Shown here: piece after piece, positions 25,736 to 34,992 of the stretch | Numbering within the stretch: position 1 is the stretch's first letter | How the letters are laid out: every line of letters begins with the position of its first letter | NCBI GenBank assembly: GCA_045616445.1 | Contig: JAZLGR010000016.1 | Span: 1-60,926 of the forward strand | DNA from: Fimousia sp045616445 | Lineage (GTDB): Bacteria > Bacillota > Clostridia > Lachnospirales > Lachnospiraceae | Direction of reading: 5' to 3' | Length of the DNA: 60,926 nt | The notes under the pieces: model-generated | Database searches by the model: none | What the model was told of the DNA's origin: nothing | The model's input: the letters and a program-made list of their open reading frames with translations, nothing else | Position numbers and translations under genes: made by a program

Positions 25736-27148
25736 TTACTTTTCTTCATCTAAATAGAATTCTACATTCTCAACTGTATTGATGAAGTTTTCGTTGATCG
25801 CGATTACCTTCTCCATAGCAACACGTCCAGGAGCGCCGATGGTATTACGTTTGCTTACGCATGTTTCTAAACTGATTGCTTCGTAGATATCTTCTTCGAA
25901 TACCGGGCTGATTGCCTTAAATTCTTCTAAAGTCATATCATCAAGGGCAATTCCCTTATCGATACAGAATAATACTAACTGACCTACGATACCATGTGCA
26001 TCACGGAAAGGAACACCGTGGTTTACAAGGTAGTCTGCTGCATCTGTAGCATTGGTAAATCCACCCTTAGCAGAAGCTTCCATGCGGTCCTTTCTGAAGG
26101 ACATAGTAGAAACCATACCGGTAAATAATGCAAGGCAGCCTTTTACAGTATCGATTGCGTCAAATGTAAATTCCTTGTCTTCCTGCATATCTTTGTTATA
26201 AGCAAGAGGGATGCCCTTCATTGCAACTAAGATGTTGGTAAGTGCAGCATATACACGACCTGTCTTACCACGAACAAGCTCAGCAATGTCTGGATTCTTC
26301 TTCTGAGGCATAATGGAAGAACCAGTAGAATAGGCATCATCGATTTCTACAAACTGATATTCATTGGAGTTCCAGATGATGATTTCTTCGGAAAAACGGC
26401 TCAAATGCATCATAATAGTAGATAACGCGGATAATAATTCAATGATATAATCACGGTCTGCAACAGAATCCATGCTGTTTAATGTAGGACCGTAGAATTC
26501 GAGAAGATCTGCTGTCATCTCACGGTCTAATGGATAAGTAGTGCCTGCAAGCGCACCGGAACCAAGTGGGCAGAAGTTCATTCTGTCGTAAATGTCATTC
26601 AAACGGTCGTAATCACGCTTGAACATCTCCATGTAAGCACCTACGTGATGAGCAACAGTAACTGGCTGTGCCTTCTGTAAATGTGTGAATCCAGGCATAT
26701 AAGTGTCGATATTCTCTTTCATGATCTGATGAAGTGCTTTTAATAACGCGAATACAAGATCCTGGATTTCTTCGATTTCGTCACGAACATAAAGCTTCAT
26801 ATCCAAAGCAACCTGGTCGTTACGGCTTCTGCCTGTGTGAAGCTTTTTGCCTGCTTCCCCAACTCTGTCTGTTAATACAGCTTCCACAAAGCTGTGAATG
26901 TCTTCATAATCATTGGTAATTTCAAGTGCACCGGATTCTACATCCTTTAAGATGGATTCTAATCCGTCTAAAATTGTATCTCTTTCGTCTTCTGTTAAAA
27001 TGCCAGTAGCAGCGAGCATCTTAACATGTGCCATGCTTCCCTTGATGTCCTGACGATAAAACTTCTGGTCAAATGTGATGGAAGCATTAAAATTATATAC
27101 CAGCTGGTCAGTTTCCTTAGTGAAACGTCCACCCCATAACTGTGCCAT
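25736..27148 (-). CDS. argH: Argininosuccinate lyase
   Basis: A 470-residue ArgH, which splits argininosuccinate to arginine and fumarate. The superfamily signature GSSIMPQKKNPDIAE is complete and TGRSRNDQVA holds the catalytic His region. I place the start at 27148 because AGAGGA (complement of 27155-27160) is 6 bases upstream; the alternative ATG at 27154 abuts it. It is a single gene on minus, convergent with mscS. argG, which makes its substrate, is also on minus 4 kb away but in another unit. Confidence 0.96.
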   Translation of the reverse strand: MAQLWGGRFTKETDQLVYNFNASITFDQKFYRQDIKGSMAHVKMLAATGILTEDERDTILDGLESILKDVESGALEITNDYEDIHSFVEAVLTDRVGEAGKKLHTGRSRNDQVALDMKLYVRDEIEEIQDLVFALLKALHQIMKENIDTYMPGFTHLQKAQPVTVAHHVGAYMEMFKRDYDRLNDIYDRMNFCPLGSGALAGTTYPLDREMTADLLEFYGPTLNSMDSVADRDYIIELLSALSTIMMHLSRFSEEIIIWNSNEYQFVEIDDAYSTGSSIMPQKKNPDIAELVRGKTGRVYAALTNILVAMKGIPLAYNKDMQEDKEFTFDAIDTVKGCLALFTGMVSTMSFRKDRMEASAKGGFTNATDAADYLVNHGVPFRDAHGIVGQLVLFCIDKGIALDDMTLEEFKAISPVFEEDIYEAISLETCVSKRNTIGAPGRVAMEKVIAINENFINTVENVEFYLDEEK

Positions 27149-27186
27149 AATCATTCCTCTTTTCTTTATGTAAAATCTAATATGCG

Positions 27187-27215
27187 CTCATACAGTGGTA
27201 TCGATTCGCATACAA
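27187..27215 (-). promoter_or_regulatory. Candidate argH promoter
   Basis: On minus, TTGTAT (complement of 27210-27215), 17 bases and TATGAG (complement of 27187-27192). An imperfect palindrome of A/T runs at 27208-27228 overlaps the -35 and could be an ArgR site, though it fits the box poorly. Confidence 0.4.
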
Positions 27216-27261
27216 AATTATTTTACATGAAAATGGTTCATATGAAAAGAGAAAAATTGTA

Positions 27262-27290
27262 TTGCCCAAAAGAACCATCGTTGTTATAAT
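27262..27290 (+). promoter_or_regulatory. Promoter of the Lon-like ATPase gene
   Basis: TTGCCC (27262-27267), a 17-base spacer and perfect TATAAT (27285-27290), 32 bases before the ATG at 27323. Confidence 0.65.
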
Positions 27291-27322
27291 AATACGGCAA
27301 AGAAAGAAGAGGAGATTTTTAT

Positions 27323-28804
27323 ATGCCAGTATTTGATTTTAGTAAAAAACCGGACGAAAACCGCAATCCGATTTGTACATATAGCATTTTTTATTCCAAT
27401 GAACATGAGATGAATGAAGATAAGGCAGTCATGGTTATTGAGAATAAAGACCAGAAGTGGGAGAAGAACTCTACAGGTAAATTTACGAATCCTGTAAAGC
27501 GCACATCCTTCGAATTCGAATTAGAAGACGGCGTCATCAGTGCAGATATCTTAAAGATTGACGCACGTTTTGTCGCTTTACTTGCCTGGATGGGCGAAAA
27601 TCATATTCCTGTTAAGATTACCGGTGTCAATAAGGAAGACGGCTTCCATGTGTATCGTATTATGGAAGTGTCTTTAGGCGGAGGCACGAAGATGTCTGCA
27701 GAAGATGGTTTCCTTCAGTACATGATTGAACGTTTACTTGCATCCAATGCCCCATCTGAAGAAGAATTAGATGAACACGATTTAGAAGGGGATGACATGA
27801 AGCTTACCAGCTTATCTTCTATCACAGACTTCATTAACTGTGCCGGAAGAACCCTTCCTGCCAATATCCAGCAATGGGCAAGAAGAAACCTGGTTGTGGC
27901 AAAGTCCAATGAAGTGACTGCTGCAGAGAGACGTCATGCACAGCGTGCACTGTCCATTATGATGAATATCCAGTGGAAGAACAACTATTTTGAATCCATT
28001 GACCCAGTGGAAGCAAGACGTATCTTAGATGAAGAATTATATGGCATGGAGCGCGTAAAACAGCGTATCATCGAAACCATCATTCAGATCAATCGTACCC
28101 ATACCCTGCCAGCCTATGGTATCTTACTCATTGGTCCTGCAGGTACCGGTAAATCCCAGATTGCATACGCAGTAGCCAAGATTTTAAAGCTTCCATGGAC
28201 TACATTAGATATGAGTTCCATCAACGATCCGGAACAGCTCACCGGAAGCTCCCGTATCTATTCCAACGCAAAACCTGGAATTATTATGGAAGCATTCAAC
28301 ATGGCAGGCGAATCCAACTTAGTTTTCATCATCAATGAGCTTGATAAAGCCAACAATGGTAAGGGCAACGGCAACCCAGCTGACGTATTACTGACCTTAC
28401 TTGACAACCTTGGCTTTACTGATAACTACATGGAATGTATGATTCCAACCTCCGGCGTCTATCCGATTGCCACAGCCAATGTCAAAGAAGACATCTCTGC
28501 ACCGTTATTATCCCGTTTTGCGGTCATTGAGCTTCCTGACTATACGGAAGAAGAGAAGAAGATTATCTTCTCCCGATTTGCGCTTCCTAAGGTCATCCGT
28601 CGCATGGGATTAAATGATGGCGAATGCGTTGTGACAGAAGACGGCCTTGACGAGATCATCCGTCGTCACCGTGGTACAAGCGGAATCCGTGATTTGGAAC
28701 AGGTTGCAGAACACATGGCAGCCAACGCATTATACCGAATCGAAGTAGAGAAGGTTGCCAATGTTACCTTCGACGCCAAGATGGTGAGTGAATTATTAGA
28801 CTAG
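27323..28804 (+). CDS. Lon-like AAA+ ATPase without protease domain
   Basis: A 493-residue protein. Residues about 230-490 match the AAA+ module of Lon: LYGMERVKQRI, Walker A GPAGTGKS (271-278), sensor-1 Asn386 (ATAN), arginine finger Arg398 (LLSRF) and a Lon-type sensor-2 helix (SGIRDLEQ). Walker B is altered: INELDK with Asn338 where Asp is usual, while the catalytic Glu339 stays. The Lon peptidase with its Ser-Lys dyad is missing, and the first ~200 residues do not look like the Lon substrate domain. It may be an unfolding or remodelling factor for an unknown client. It is a single-gene unit with its own promoter and terminator. Confidence 0.8.
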   Translation: MPVFDFSKKPDENRNPICTYSIFYSNEHEMNEDKAVMVIENKDQKWEKNSTGKFTNPVKRTSFEFELEDGVISADILKIDARFVALLAWMGENHIPVKITGVNKEDGFHVYRIMEVSLGGGTKMSAEDGFLQYMIERLLASNAPSEEELDEHDLEGDDMKLTSLSSITDFINCAGRTLPANIQQWARRNLVVAKSNEVTAAERRHAQRALSIMMNIQWKNNYFESIDPVEARRILDEELYGMERVKQRIIETIIQINRTHTLPAYGILLIGPAGTGKSQIAYAVAKILKLPWTTLDMSSINDPEQLTGSSRIYSNAKPGIIMEAFNMAGESNLVFIINELDKANNGKGNGNPADVLLTLLDNLGFTDNYMECMIPTSGVYPIATANVKEDISAPLLSRFAVIELPDYTEEEKKIIFSRFALPKVIRRMGLNDGECVVTEDGLDEIIRRHRGTSGIRDLEQVAEHMAANALYRIEVEKVANVTFDAKMVSELLD

Positions 28805-28824
28805 CCATAGATTCACAGACTACG

Positions 28825-28856
28825 ACGCTTCGCAGCATCATGCGAAGCGTTTTTTA
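28825..28856 (+). terminator. Terminator after the Lon-like ATPase gene
   Basis: ACGCTTCGCA (28825-28834) and TGCGAAGCGT (28841-28850) form a perfect 10-bp stem followed by TTTTT. Confidence 0.93.
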
Positions 28857-28949
28857 TACCATTTGGACTAATTATTTCACAAATTTTCATATATATGTGA
28901 CCGAAGGCCCTTCCCGGTTGTGTATATAGTGAAAGGGGTGAGCATTCAC

Positions 28950-29432
28950 GTGAAGAAAGACGATACATTTGCACAGGTATACGACCGATACGGCGCCATG
29001 CTTTACCGCACCGCCTATCTCTATACCGGCAATCAATACGACAGTGAGGACCTTCTGCAGGAAGTCCTGATCAAATATATGACGAAAAAACGGTCATTTC
29101 GCGACGCAGAGCACGAAAAAGCGTGGCTGCTTCGTGTGATGATCAATCAATGCAGGAATTTTCTGAAACGTTCTGCCAGAAAGGATGTGCAGCTTCCGGA
29201 CTATGACCTTCCGGCAAATGCACCTGATCAGGATCAGCATATCGAGCTGACGGAAGAAATTGGCAGATTGTCCTATGAGTACAAAACACCGATTATTCTA
29301 TATTATTATCACGACTATTCAGTGGAAGAGATTGCAAAGCTGATGAAGCTTAGCCGTTCTGCCGTAAAGATGCGATTAAAGCGTGGCAGAGAGATGCTGA
29401 AAGTCAGTTTGGAGGGCTATGAATATGAATAA
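28950..29432 (+). CDS. ECF-type RNA polymerase sigma factor
   Basis: A 160-residue sigma-70 family factor with region 2 (YDSEDLLQEVLIKY, the core-binding and -10-reading helices) and region 4 helix-turn-helix (YSVEEIAKLMKLSRSAVKMRLKRGREML). Regions 1 and 3 are missing, as in ECF factors. I choose GTG 28950, with AAAGGGG about 11 bases upstream; the longer GTG start at 28920 has no such site. It overlaps the following membrane beta-propeller gene by 14 bases, the usual setting for a sigma/anti-sigma pair. Confidence 0.88.
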   Translation: MKKDDTFAQVYDRYGAMLYRTAYLYTGNQYDSEDLLQEVLIKYMTKKRSFRDAEHEKAWLLRVMINQCRNFLKRSARKDVQLPDYDLPANAPDQDQHIELTEEIGRLSYEYKTPIILYYYHDYSVEEIAKLMKLSRSAVKMRLKRGREMLKVSLEGYEYE

Positions 29433-31221
29433 AGAAGAATTCAGACAACAAATCGATGCAAACATCGAGATGGATCCATATATGAAGACCCGTATTGAGG
29501 CTAAGACAGCAGAAATACTGAAAAAGAAACGAAGAACACGACGCAGTCTGGTAACGGCATGCCTTGCTGTTGTAGTTTTGATTGGAACATGGGCACTAGA
29601 TGTGCCGATGAGACTGACCAGAACACCGAAACCAGTTGATGACGGCATGGTTCATTTTGCCAATGAACGGGAATTGAAGAAATACTTAAGCCAGGTTGAA
29701 GAACCGACGCCAGGACTGTTCTCCGGTTTGATGATGCGAAAGGGCTCCGGTTTGATTGAATATGCTGTGGAGGATTCAGCTGCAAGTGAATCAGTGACAG
29801 GCGGCCAGTTTAACGGTGCAGCAACTGATGTGAAGACAAGCGGACAATTTGGAAAAACCTATCTCCAGGTTAATGGTGTGGATGAAGGTGATATCCTGAA
29901 AAATGATGGCACTTATATCTATTTCGTTCATGATAGAGAAGTTCGAATCTACGACAAGAATAAAAATCTGGTGGGCACGATCTTATCAAATGACAGTGAG
30001 CTTGACACGTATGGCTGGATTCAGGACATTTACCGATATGATGATCTGCTGATTGCCATCGGAAACCGCTATGATGATGAGAATCTTGCCATTGCTGAGG
30101 TATATGACATCTCCAATATGAAGAAGATCAAGAAGGTAAATACATTTACTCAGAGCGGAAATTATAGTAATTCCCGCAGAATCGGAAATATGCTCTATAT
30201 GGTCTCTAATTCCTATTTAGGAGACCATGTCATCTATCCACGGGTAAATGGCGAGGAAATGACGATTAAGGACATCTGTGGCTGTCCAAACCCATCTACC
30301 AAGAGCGTCATGGTGGTATCCGCCATCGATCTTGGCAAAAAGTCCATGGAGAAGCGTTCGAAAGCCATTATCGGCTCTGGAACAGACGTTTATTGCAATC
30401 AGAACAATATGTATATCTCCACTTCCCATTATGATTATAAGAAGGATAAGGAACGTACCACAATCTATAAGGTGGAACTTGGCAAAGAACCGAATTTTGT
30501 GGCTTCTGTAACACTCCCTGGAAGAATCAATAACCAGTATTCCATGGATGAAAAGGATGGCTATCTTCGTGTTGCAGTAACACAGTTTAGTGGCGACCAC
30601 GAAGTATGTGATCTCTATATCTATGACAAAGAGTTAAAGAAAGTCGGTGAAGTGAAGGAAATTGCCGTTGATGAGAGCATCAAAGCAGTTCGATATCTCG
30701 GAGACGTTGCGTATGTAATCACCTATGAACAGACAGATCCGCTTTTCTGTATTGACCTTAGTAATCCGAAAAAGCCAAAAATCCTTGGCAGTGTTAAGAT
30801 CAGTGGATTCTCCAGTACCTTACTGCCAATCGGTAATGATCTTCTCCTTGGCATCGGCTACCATACCAAATACGAAGAATATGCTGACATGGAAGTTCAG
30901 GAAGGCTTAAAGATCGTCCTTTTCGATACTTCAGACAAAAAACATCCTAAAGTATTAGATACAAAGGTTTATAAAGACTGCTTCAGTAATGCCCAGTCAA
31001 GTACCAAGGATGTTGTGGTTTACGGCGACGATTACCTGATTCCAATGCAGTATGCCAACGATCAGGGTGGACTGCTGCAGATTGCAATAAAAGACAATAA
31101 AATCAACATCAAAACAGAGTTTATCTCAGACCAGATGACCCTTGCTGAAAAAGCAACTTATATAAACAATGTTGGTTATGTACTCAGCGAAGATGTCATC
31201 GACAGCGTAAAACTGAAATAG
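29419..31221 (+). CDS. Membrane-anchored beta-propeller protein, possible anti-sigma/sensor
   Basis: A 600-residue protein: a basic cytoplasmic segment (about 1-36), one membrane span (about 37-55), then a long external part with repeated beta-propeller blades (for example YLQVNGVDEGDILKNDGTYIYF and repeated YxYDxx(E/K)LKKVG-type strands), matching the COG4880/Beta_propel secreted family. The N-terminal cytoplasmic stretch next to a sigma-factor gene is where an anti-sigma domain would be expected, but I do not recognise a standard one. ATG 29425, six bases in, is an equally good start. A two-way terminator follows. It may bind wall or peptide ligands and signal to the sigma factor. Confidence 0.78.
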   Translation: MNMNKEEFRQQIDANIEMDPYMKTRIEAKTAEILKKKRRTRRSLVTACLAVVVLIGTWALDVPMRLTRTPKPVDDGMVHFANERELKKYLSQVEEPTPGLFSGLMMRKGSGLIEYAVEDSAASESVTGGQFNGAATDVKTSGQFGKTYLQVNGVDEGDILKNDGTYIYFVHDREVRIYDKNKNLVGTILSNDSELDTYGWIQDIYRYDDLLIAIGNRYDDENLAIAEVYDISNMKKIKKVNTFTQSGNYSNSRRIGNMLYMVSNSYLGDHVIYPRVNGEEMTIKDICGCPNPSTKSVMVVSAIDLGKKSMEKRSKAIIGSGTDVYCNQNNMYISTSHYDYKKDKERTTIYKVELGKEPNFVASVTLPGRINNQYSMDEKDGYLRVAVTQFSGDHEVCDLYIYDKELKKVGEVKEIAVDESIKAVRYLGDVAYVITYEQTDPLFCIDLSNPKKPKILGSVKISGFSSTLLPIGNDLLLGIGYHTKYEEYADMEVQEGLKIVLFDTSDKKHPKVLDTKVYKDCFSNAQSSTKDVVVYGDDYLIPMQYANDQGGLLQIAIKDNKINIKTEFISDQMTLAEKATYINNVGYVLSEDVIDSVKLK

Positions 31222-31227
31222 AGACAA

Positions 31228-31263
31228 AAAAAGATGCTGTCGCAGAAGCGACAGCATCTTTTT
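31228..31263. terminator. Bidirectional terminator between the beta-propeller gene and argG
   Basis: A 16-bp perfect stem (31228-31243 with 31248-31263) around loop AGAA, flanked by A and T runs, serving both convergent genes. Confidence 0.95.
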
Positions 31264-31274
31264 AACATTCATGA

Positions 31275-32504
31275 TTAGTTATTCTTTTCGTTTTCTAATT
31301 CCTTCATCTTCATAGCACGAACCTTTAATGGAAGTCCCCATAATGTGATGAAGCCTTCTGCATCGTGGTGGTCATATAAATCACCAGTTGTGAAGGATGC
31401 AAGAGATTCAGAATATAAGCTGTATGGAGAAGTAGTACCAGCTTTTGTGATGTTACCTTTGTAAAGCTTGAATTTAACTTCACCAGTTACATATTTCTGT
31501 GTGGATTCTGTGAAAGCGATCATAGCTTCGTTCACTGGTGTGAACCATTTACCTTCGTAAACTGTCTGAGCCATACGGTTTCCGATATCTTTCTTAAGAT
31601 CCATAGTAGCACGGTCAAGAACTAATTCTTCTAACTGTTTGTGTGCTTCCATAAGGATTGTTCCACCTGGTGTTTCATATACACCACGGGATTTCATACC
31701 TACTACACGGTTTTCTACAATATCACAGATACCGATACCATGTTTACCACCGAGTTCATTTAACTTTGTGATGATATCTGCAACTTTCATTGCTTCGCCA
31801 TTGATTGTTTTAGGTACACCAGCTTCAAATGTCATTGTTACATATTCGCCTTCATCTGGAGCATTCTCTGGGGATACACCTAATACTAATAAGTGATCAT
31901 AGTTTGGTTCCTGGGAAGGATCTTCAAGTTCAAGACCTTCGTGGGAGATGTGCCATAAGTTACGGTCACGGGAGTAGCTCTGGTCTGTGGAGAATGGAAG
32001 GTCGATACCGTGTGCTTTACAGTAATCGATTTCTGCCTGACGGGAATCCATATTCCAACGGTCATCACGCCATGGAGCAATTACTTTGATATCTGGAGCT
32101 AATGCTTTAATACCTAATTCGAAACGAATCTGGTCATTACCTTTACCAGTAGCACCATGACAGATTGCAACAGCGCCTTCTTTACGAGCAACATCAACTA
32201 ATGCTTTTGTGATGACTGGACGAGCCATAGCTGTTCCTAATAAATATTTGTTTTCATAAACAGCACCAGCCTGTACGCAAGGCATGATGAAGTTTTCAGC
32301 GAAATCATCTACAACATCTTCGATATATAATTTAGTAGCTCCGGAAATCTGAGCTCTTTCATCTAAACCATCTAATTCTTCACCCTGTCCACAGTCTACG
32401 CAGCAGCATACTACGTCATAACCGTAAACTTCTTTTAACCAAGGGATAACTGCTGTAGTGTCTAATCCACCTGAGTAAGCTAATACAACTTTTTCTTTTG
32501 CCAT
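31275..32504 (-). CDS. argG: Argininosuccinate synthase
   Basis: A 409-residue ArgG, which joins citrulline and aspartate with ATP. The N-terminal ATP loop is VLAYSGGLDTT, and SYSRDRNLWHISHEG and PGGTILMEAHK follow as in the family. AGGAGGAAT is 8 bases before the ATG on minus. It is divergent from argJBD and shares with them a 280-base control region that contains ArgR-like boxes. Confidence 0.97.
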   Translation of the reverse strand: MAKEKVVLAYSGGLDTTAVIPWLKEVYGYDVVCCCVDCGQGEELDGLDERAQISGATKLYIEDVVDDFAENFIMPCVQAGAVYENKYLLGTAMARPVITKALVDVARKEGAVAICHGATGKGNDQIRFELGIKALAPDIKVIAPWRDDRWNMDSRQAEIDYCKAHGIDLPFSTDQSYSRDRNLWHISHEGLELEDPSQEPNYDHLLVLGVSPENAPDEGEYVTMTFEAGVPKTINGEAMKVADIITKLNELGGKHGIGICDIVENRVVGMKSRGVYETPGGTILMEAHKQLEELVLDRATMDLKKDIGNRMAQTVYEGKWFTPVNEAMIAFTESTQKYVTGEVKFKLYKGNITKAGTTSPYSLYSESLASFTTGDLYDHHDAEGFITLWGLPLKVRAMKMKELENEKNN

Positions 32505-32567
32505 TTGATCTATTCCTCCTGAATATATGTAATTCTGTTCTTAATTTAGTGCGGTAAACTGCACCGC

Positions 32568-32581
32568 TGAATATTAATATA
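32568..32581. promoter_or_regulatory. ArgR-like operator over the argG -10
   Basis: TGAATATTAATATA matches TGAATWWWWATTCA at all but two positions and overlaps the argG -10 hexamer. Confidence 0.55.
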
Positions 32582-32604
32582 CGTCAAATATACGGAAGAT
32601 GCAA
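32576..32604 (-). promoter_or_regulatory. argG promoter
   Basis: On minus, TTGCAT (complement of 32599-32604), a 17-base spacer and TATATT (complement of 32576-32581), about 70 bases before the argG ATG. The -10 coincides with an ArgR-like box. Confidence 0.7.
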
Positions 32605-32654
32605 GGGTTTTTTCCGTTTTTTTTCACTTTTTATGCATAAATAGTTGTATCGAA

Positions 32655-32668
32655 TGTATATTTATGCA
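32655..32668. promoter_or_regulatory. ArgR-like operator in the middle of the argG-argJ gap
   Basis: TGTATATTTATGCA keeps the TGxAT-A/T4-ATxCA pattern of ARG boxes with two mismatches. The palindrome TTATGCATAA (32631-32640) just upstream may belong to the same operator group. Confidence 0.6.
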
Positions 32669-32695
32669 CTAAATTGGAAAAAAATCAAGAAACTA

Positions 32696-32730
32696 TTGCA
32701 TAAAAGAAAAAAGGGTTGTATAATTATGAA
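32696..32730 (+). promoter_or_regulatory. argJBD promoter with overlapping ArgR-like box
   Basis: TTGCAT (32696-32701), a 17-base spacer and TATAAT (32719-32724). The box TGTATAATTATGAA (32717-32730) covers the -10, so arginine-loaded ArgR would block initiation. Confidence 0.75.
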
Positions 32731-32784
32731 ACGTTAACAGGAGTTTAATTTTAAACACATTTATATAGAGGAGACATAACAATT

Positions 32785-34014
32785 ATGATCAAGATCGAAG
32801 GTGGAGTAACTGCTCCAAAGGGCTTTCAGGCAGCAGGACTTCGAGCAGGAGTAAAACCTACTGCAACAAAAAAAGATATGGCGCTGATCGTCAGTGAATG
32901 TGATGCAGTTTGTGCAGGTACATTTACATTAAATAAAGTAAAAGCTGCCCCTGTGAAATGGGACAAGCAGATTGTAGATACAAGAGAAACAGTCAGAGCA
33001 ATGGTTGCCAACAGCGGCGTTGCCAATGCATGTACCGGCGTGAAGGGCATGGAAAACTGCCGTATCATGGCGGAAGCAGTTGCTAAGCACTATGACGGCA
33101 TGGTAGCAGAAGATGTACTTGTTTTATCCACTGGTGTCATCGGAGCCCAGCTTCCAATGGACGTCATCTGCAAAGGCGCTGACATGTTAGTAGATGCACT
33201 TTCTGATTCTGTGGAAGCGGCAGACGACGCAGCCAATGCAATCCTTACCACAGACACACGCAAGAAGGAAATCGCAGTTCAGATCGATATTGACGGTGTA
33301 CCAGTTACCATCGGCGGTATGTGTAAGGGTGCCGGCATGATCCATCCGAATATGGGTACTATGCTTGGTTTTATCACAACTGACGTGGCAATCTCCAAAG
33401 AGCTTCTCGTAAAAGCATTGAAGGGCAACATCGCAGATACATTTAACATGGTATCCGTAGACGGCGACACATCCACCAATGACACAGTAGTCATCATGGC
33501 AAATGGTATGGCCGGCAATAAACGTATCGAAGAAGAAGGCGAAAGCTTCGACAAGTTCAACCAGGCACTTTATATGATCAATGAATACCTTGCAAAATCC
33601 ATTGCAGGCGACGGTGAAGGTGCTACCAAGTTATTCGAGGTACAGGCTTACGGTGCTGCAACAAAAGAAGATGCGAAATTACTGAGTAAAGCAGTGGTTT
33701 GTTCTTCCCTTACTAAAGCAGCTGTATTCGGAAGAGATGCAAACTGGGGACGTATCTTATGTGCCATGGGTTACTCTGGTGCTGATTTTGACCCGGAAGT
33801 GGTTGATATTACATTAAAGAGCGAAGCTGGTGAGCTTGCTATCGTAAAAGACGGTGTTGCAACAGATTACAGCGAAGAATTTGCAACAGAAATCTTATCT
33901 CAGAATCCAGTCATTGCAATCGTGGATGCAAAAGCTGGCGATTACTGCGCAACCGCATGGGGATGTGACTTAACATACGATTACGTATCCATCAACGCAG
34001 ATTACAGAAGCTAA
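32785..34014 (+). CDS. argJ: Bifunctional ornithine acetyltransferase/N-acetylglutamate synthase
   Basis: A 409-residue ArgJ. The self-cleavage region is KGAGMIHPNMGTMLGF, with the nucleophile Thr after Gly where most relatives have Ala-Thr; the surrounding motif is otherwise intact. The enzyme recycles the acetyl group from acetylornithine to glutamate, and many bacterial forms also use acetyl-CoA. GAGGAGAC lies before the ATG. It is first in argJ-argB-argD. Confidence 0.95.
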   Translation: MIKIEGGVTAPKGFQAAGLRAGVKPTATKKDMALIVSECDAVCAGTFTLNKVKAAPVKWDKQIVDTRETVRAMVANSGVANACTGVKGMENCRIMAEAVAKHYDGMVAEDVLVLSTGVIGAQLPMDVICKGADMLVDALSDSVEAADDAANAILTTDTRKKEIAVQIDIDGVPVTIGGMCKGAGMIHPNMGTMLGFITTDVAISKELLVKALKGNIADTFNMVSVDGDTSTNDTVVIMANGMAGNKRIEEEGESFDKFNQALYMINEYLAKSIAGDGEGATKLFEVQAYGAATKEDAKLLSKAVVCSSLTKAAVFGRDANWGRILCAMGYSGADFDPEVVDITLKSEAGELAIVKDGVATDYSEEFATEILSQNPVIAIVDAKAGDYCATAWGCDLTYDYVSINADYRS

Positions 34015-34080
34015 TAATGAAAAGATTATTTTAATAGAAGATTATATAGAAATAAATATAGAAAGAATGAGGACACAATT

Positions 34081-34992
34081 ATGGACCATTTAGAAAAAGA
34101 GATGCTTCAGGCTCAGACATTGATCGAAGCATTACCATTTATCCAGAAGTTTAACGGCAAGAAGATCGTAGTAAAGTACGGTGGATCTGCAATGTTAGAT
34201 GAAAACTTAAAGTACAGCGTATTAAAAGACGTTGCATTATTAAAATTGATCGGTTTAAAACCAATCATCGTTCATGGCGGCGGTAAAGAAATCAGCAAAT
34301 GGGTTCGTCTCTCCGGTAAAGAACCTGAATTCGTAAACGGTTTACGTGTAACAGACGAAGATACCATGGAAATTGCTGAGATGGTATTATTCAAGGTAAA
34401 CCAGAGATTAGTTGCGATGATGGGCAAGCTCGGTATCAAAGCAGTTGGTTTATCCGGTAAGGATGCTGAGATGATCCGTGTAGAAAAGAAATTAGCTGAT
34501 GGACAGGACATCGGTTATGTAGGACAGGTAAAGGAAGTTAACACAGAGCTTTTAGAAGCACTGATCGAAGATGATTTCGTTCCAGTAATCTCTCCAGTCG
34601 GCCTTGGCGAAAATAACGAGGGCTACAATATCAACGCAGACGATGCTGCATGTGCCATTGCTACAGCAGTTGGTGCTGAAAAATTAGTATTCTTAACAGA
34701 CATCGAAGGGGTCTTTATCGATCCAGCTGATAAGAGAACATTAATCCCTGAGATGGACCTTGACATGGCTCATGATTTCATCGATAAAGGTGTTGTTGGC
34801 GGCGGTATGCTTCCAAAATTAAATAACTGTATCGAAGCCATTGAAAATGGCGTATCCAGAGTTCATATCTTAGACGGACGTGTGGAACACTGTTTATTAC
34901 TTGAATTCTTTACTGAAAAAGGTATCGGTACTGCAATCTTAAAAGAACCGATCTTTGGAAAGGATGATATCTATGCAAAAATATATAAATAA
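34081..34992 (+). CDS. argB: Acetylglutamate kinase
   Basis: A 303-residue amino-acid-kinase-fold ArgB, which phosphorylates N-acetylglutamate. Signatures: IVVKYGGSAM, the glycine-rich IVHGGGKEISKW, and KLVFLTDIEGV. The length and the leading helix (LEKEMLQAQTLIEALPF) resemble arginine-inhibited hexameric forms, so feedback control is likely. The last 20 bases overlap argD. A 66-base gap follows argJ. Confidence 0.96.
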   Translation: MDHLEKEMLQAQTLIEALPFIQKFNGKKIVVKYGGSAMLDENLKYSVLKDVALLKLIGLKPIIVHGGGKEISKWVRLSGKEPEFVNGLRVTDEDTMEIAEMVLFKVNQRLVAMMGKLGIKAVGLSGKDAEMIRVEKKLADGQDIGYVGQVKEVNTELLEALIEDDFVPVISPVGLGENNEGYNINADDAACAIATAVGAEKLVFLTDIEGVFIDPADKRTLIPEMDLDMAHDFIDKGVVGGGMLPKLNNCIEAIENGVSRVHILDGRVEHCLLLEFFTEKGIGTAILKEPIFGKDDIYAKIYK

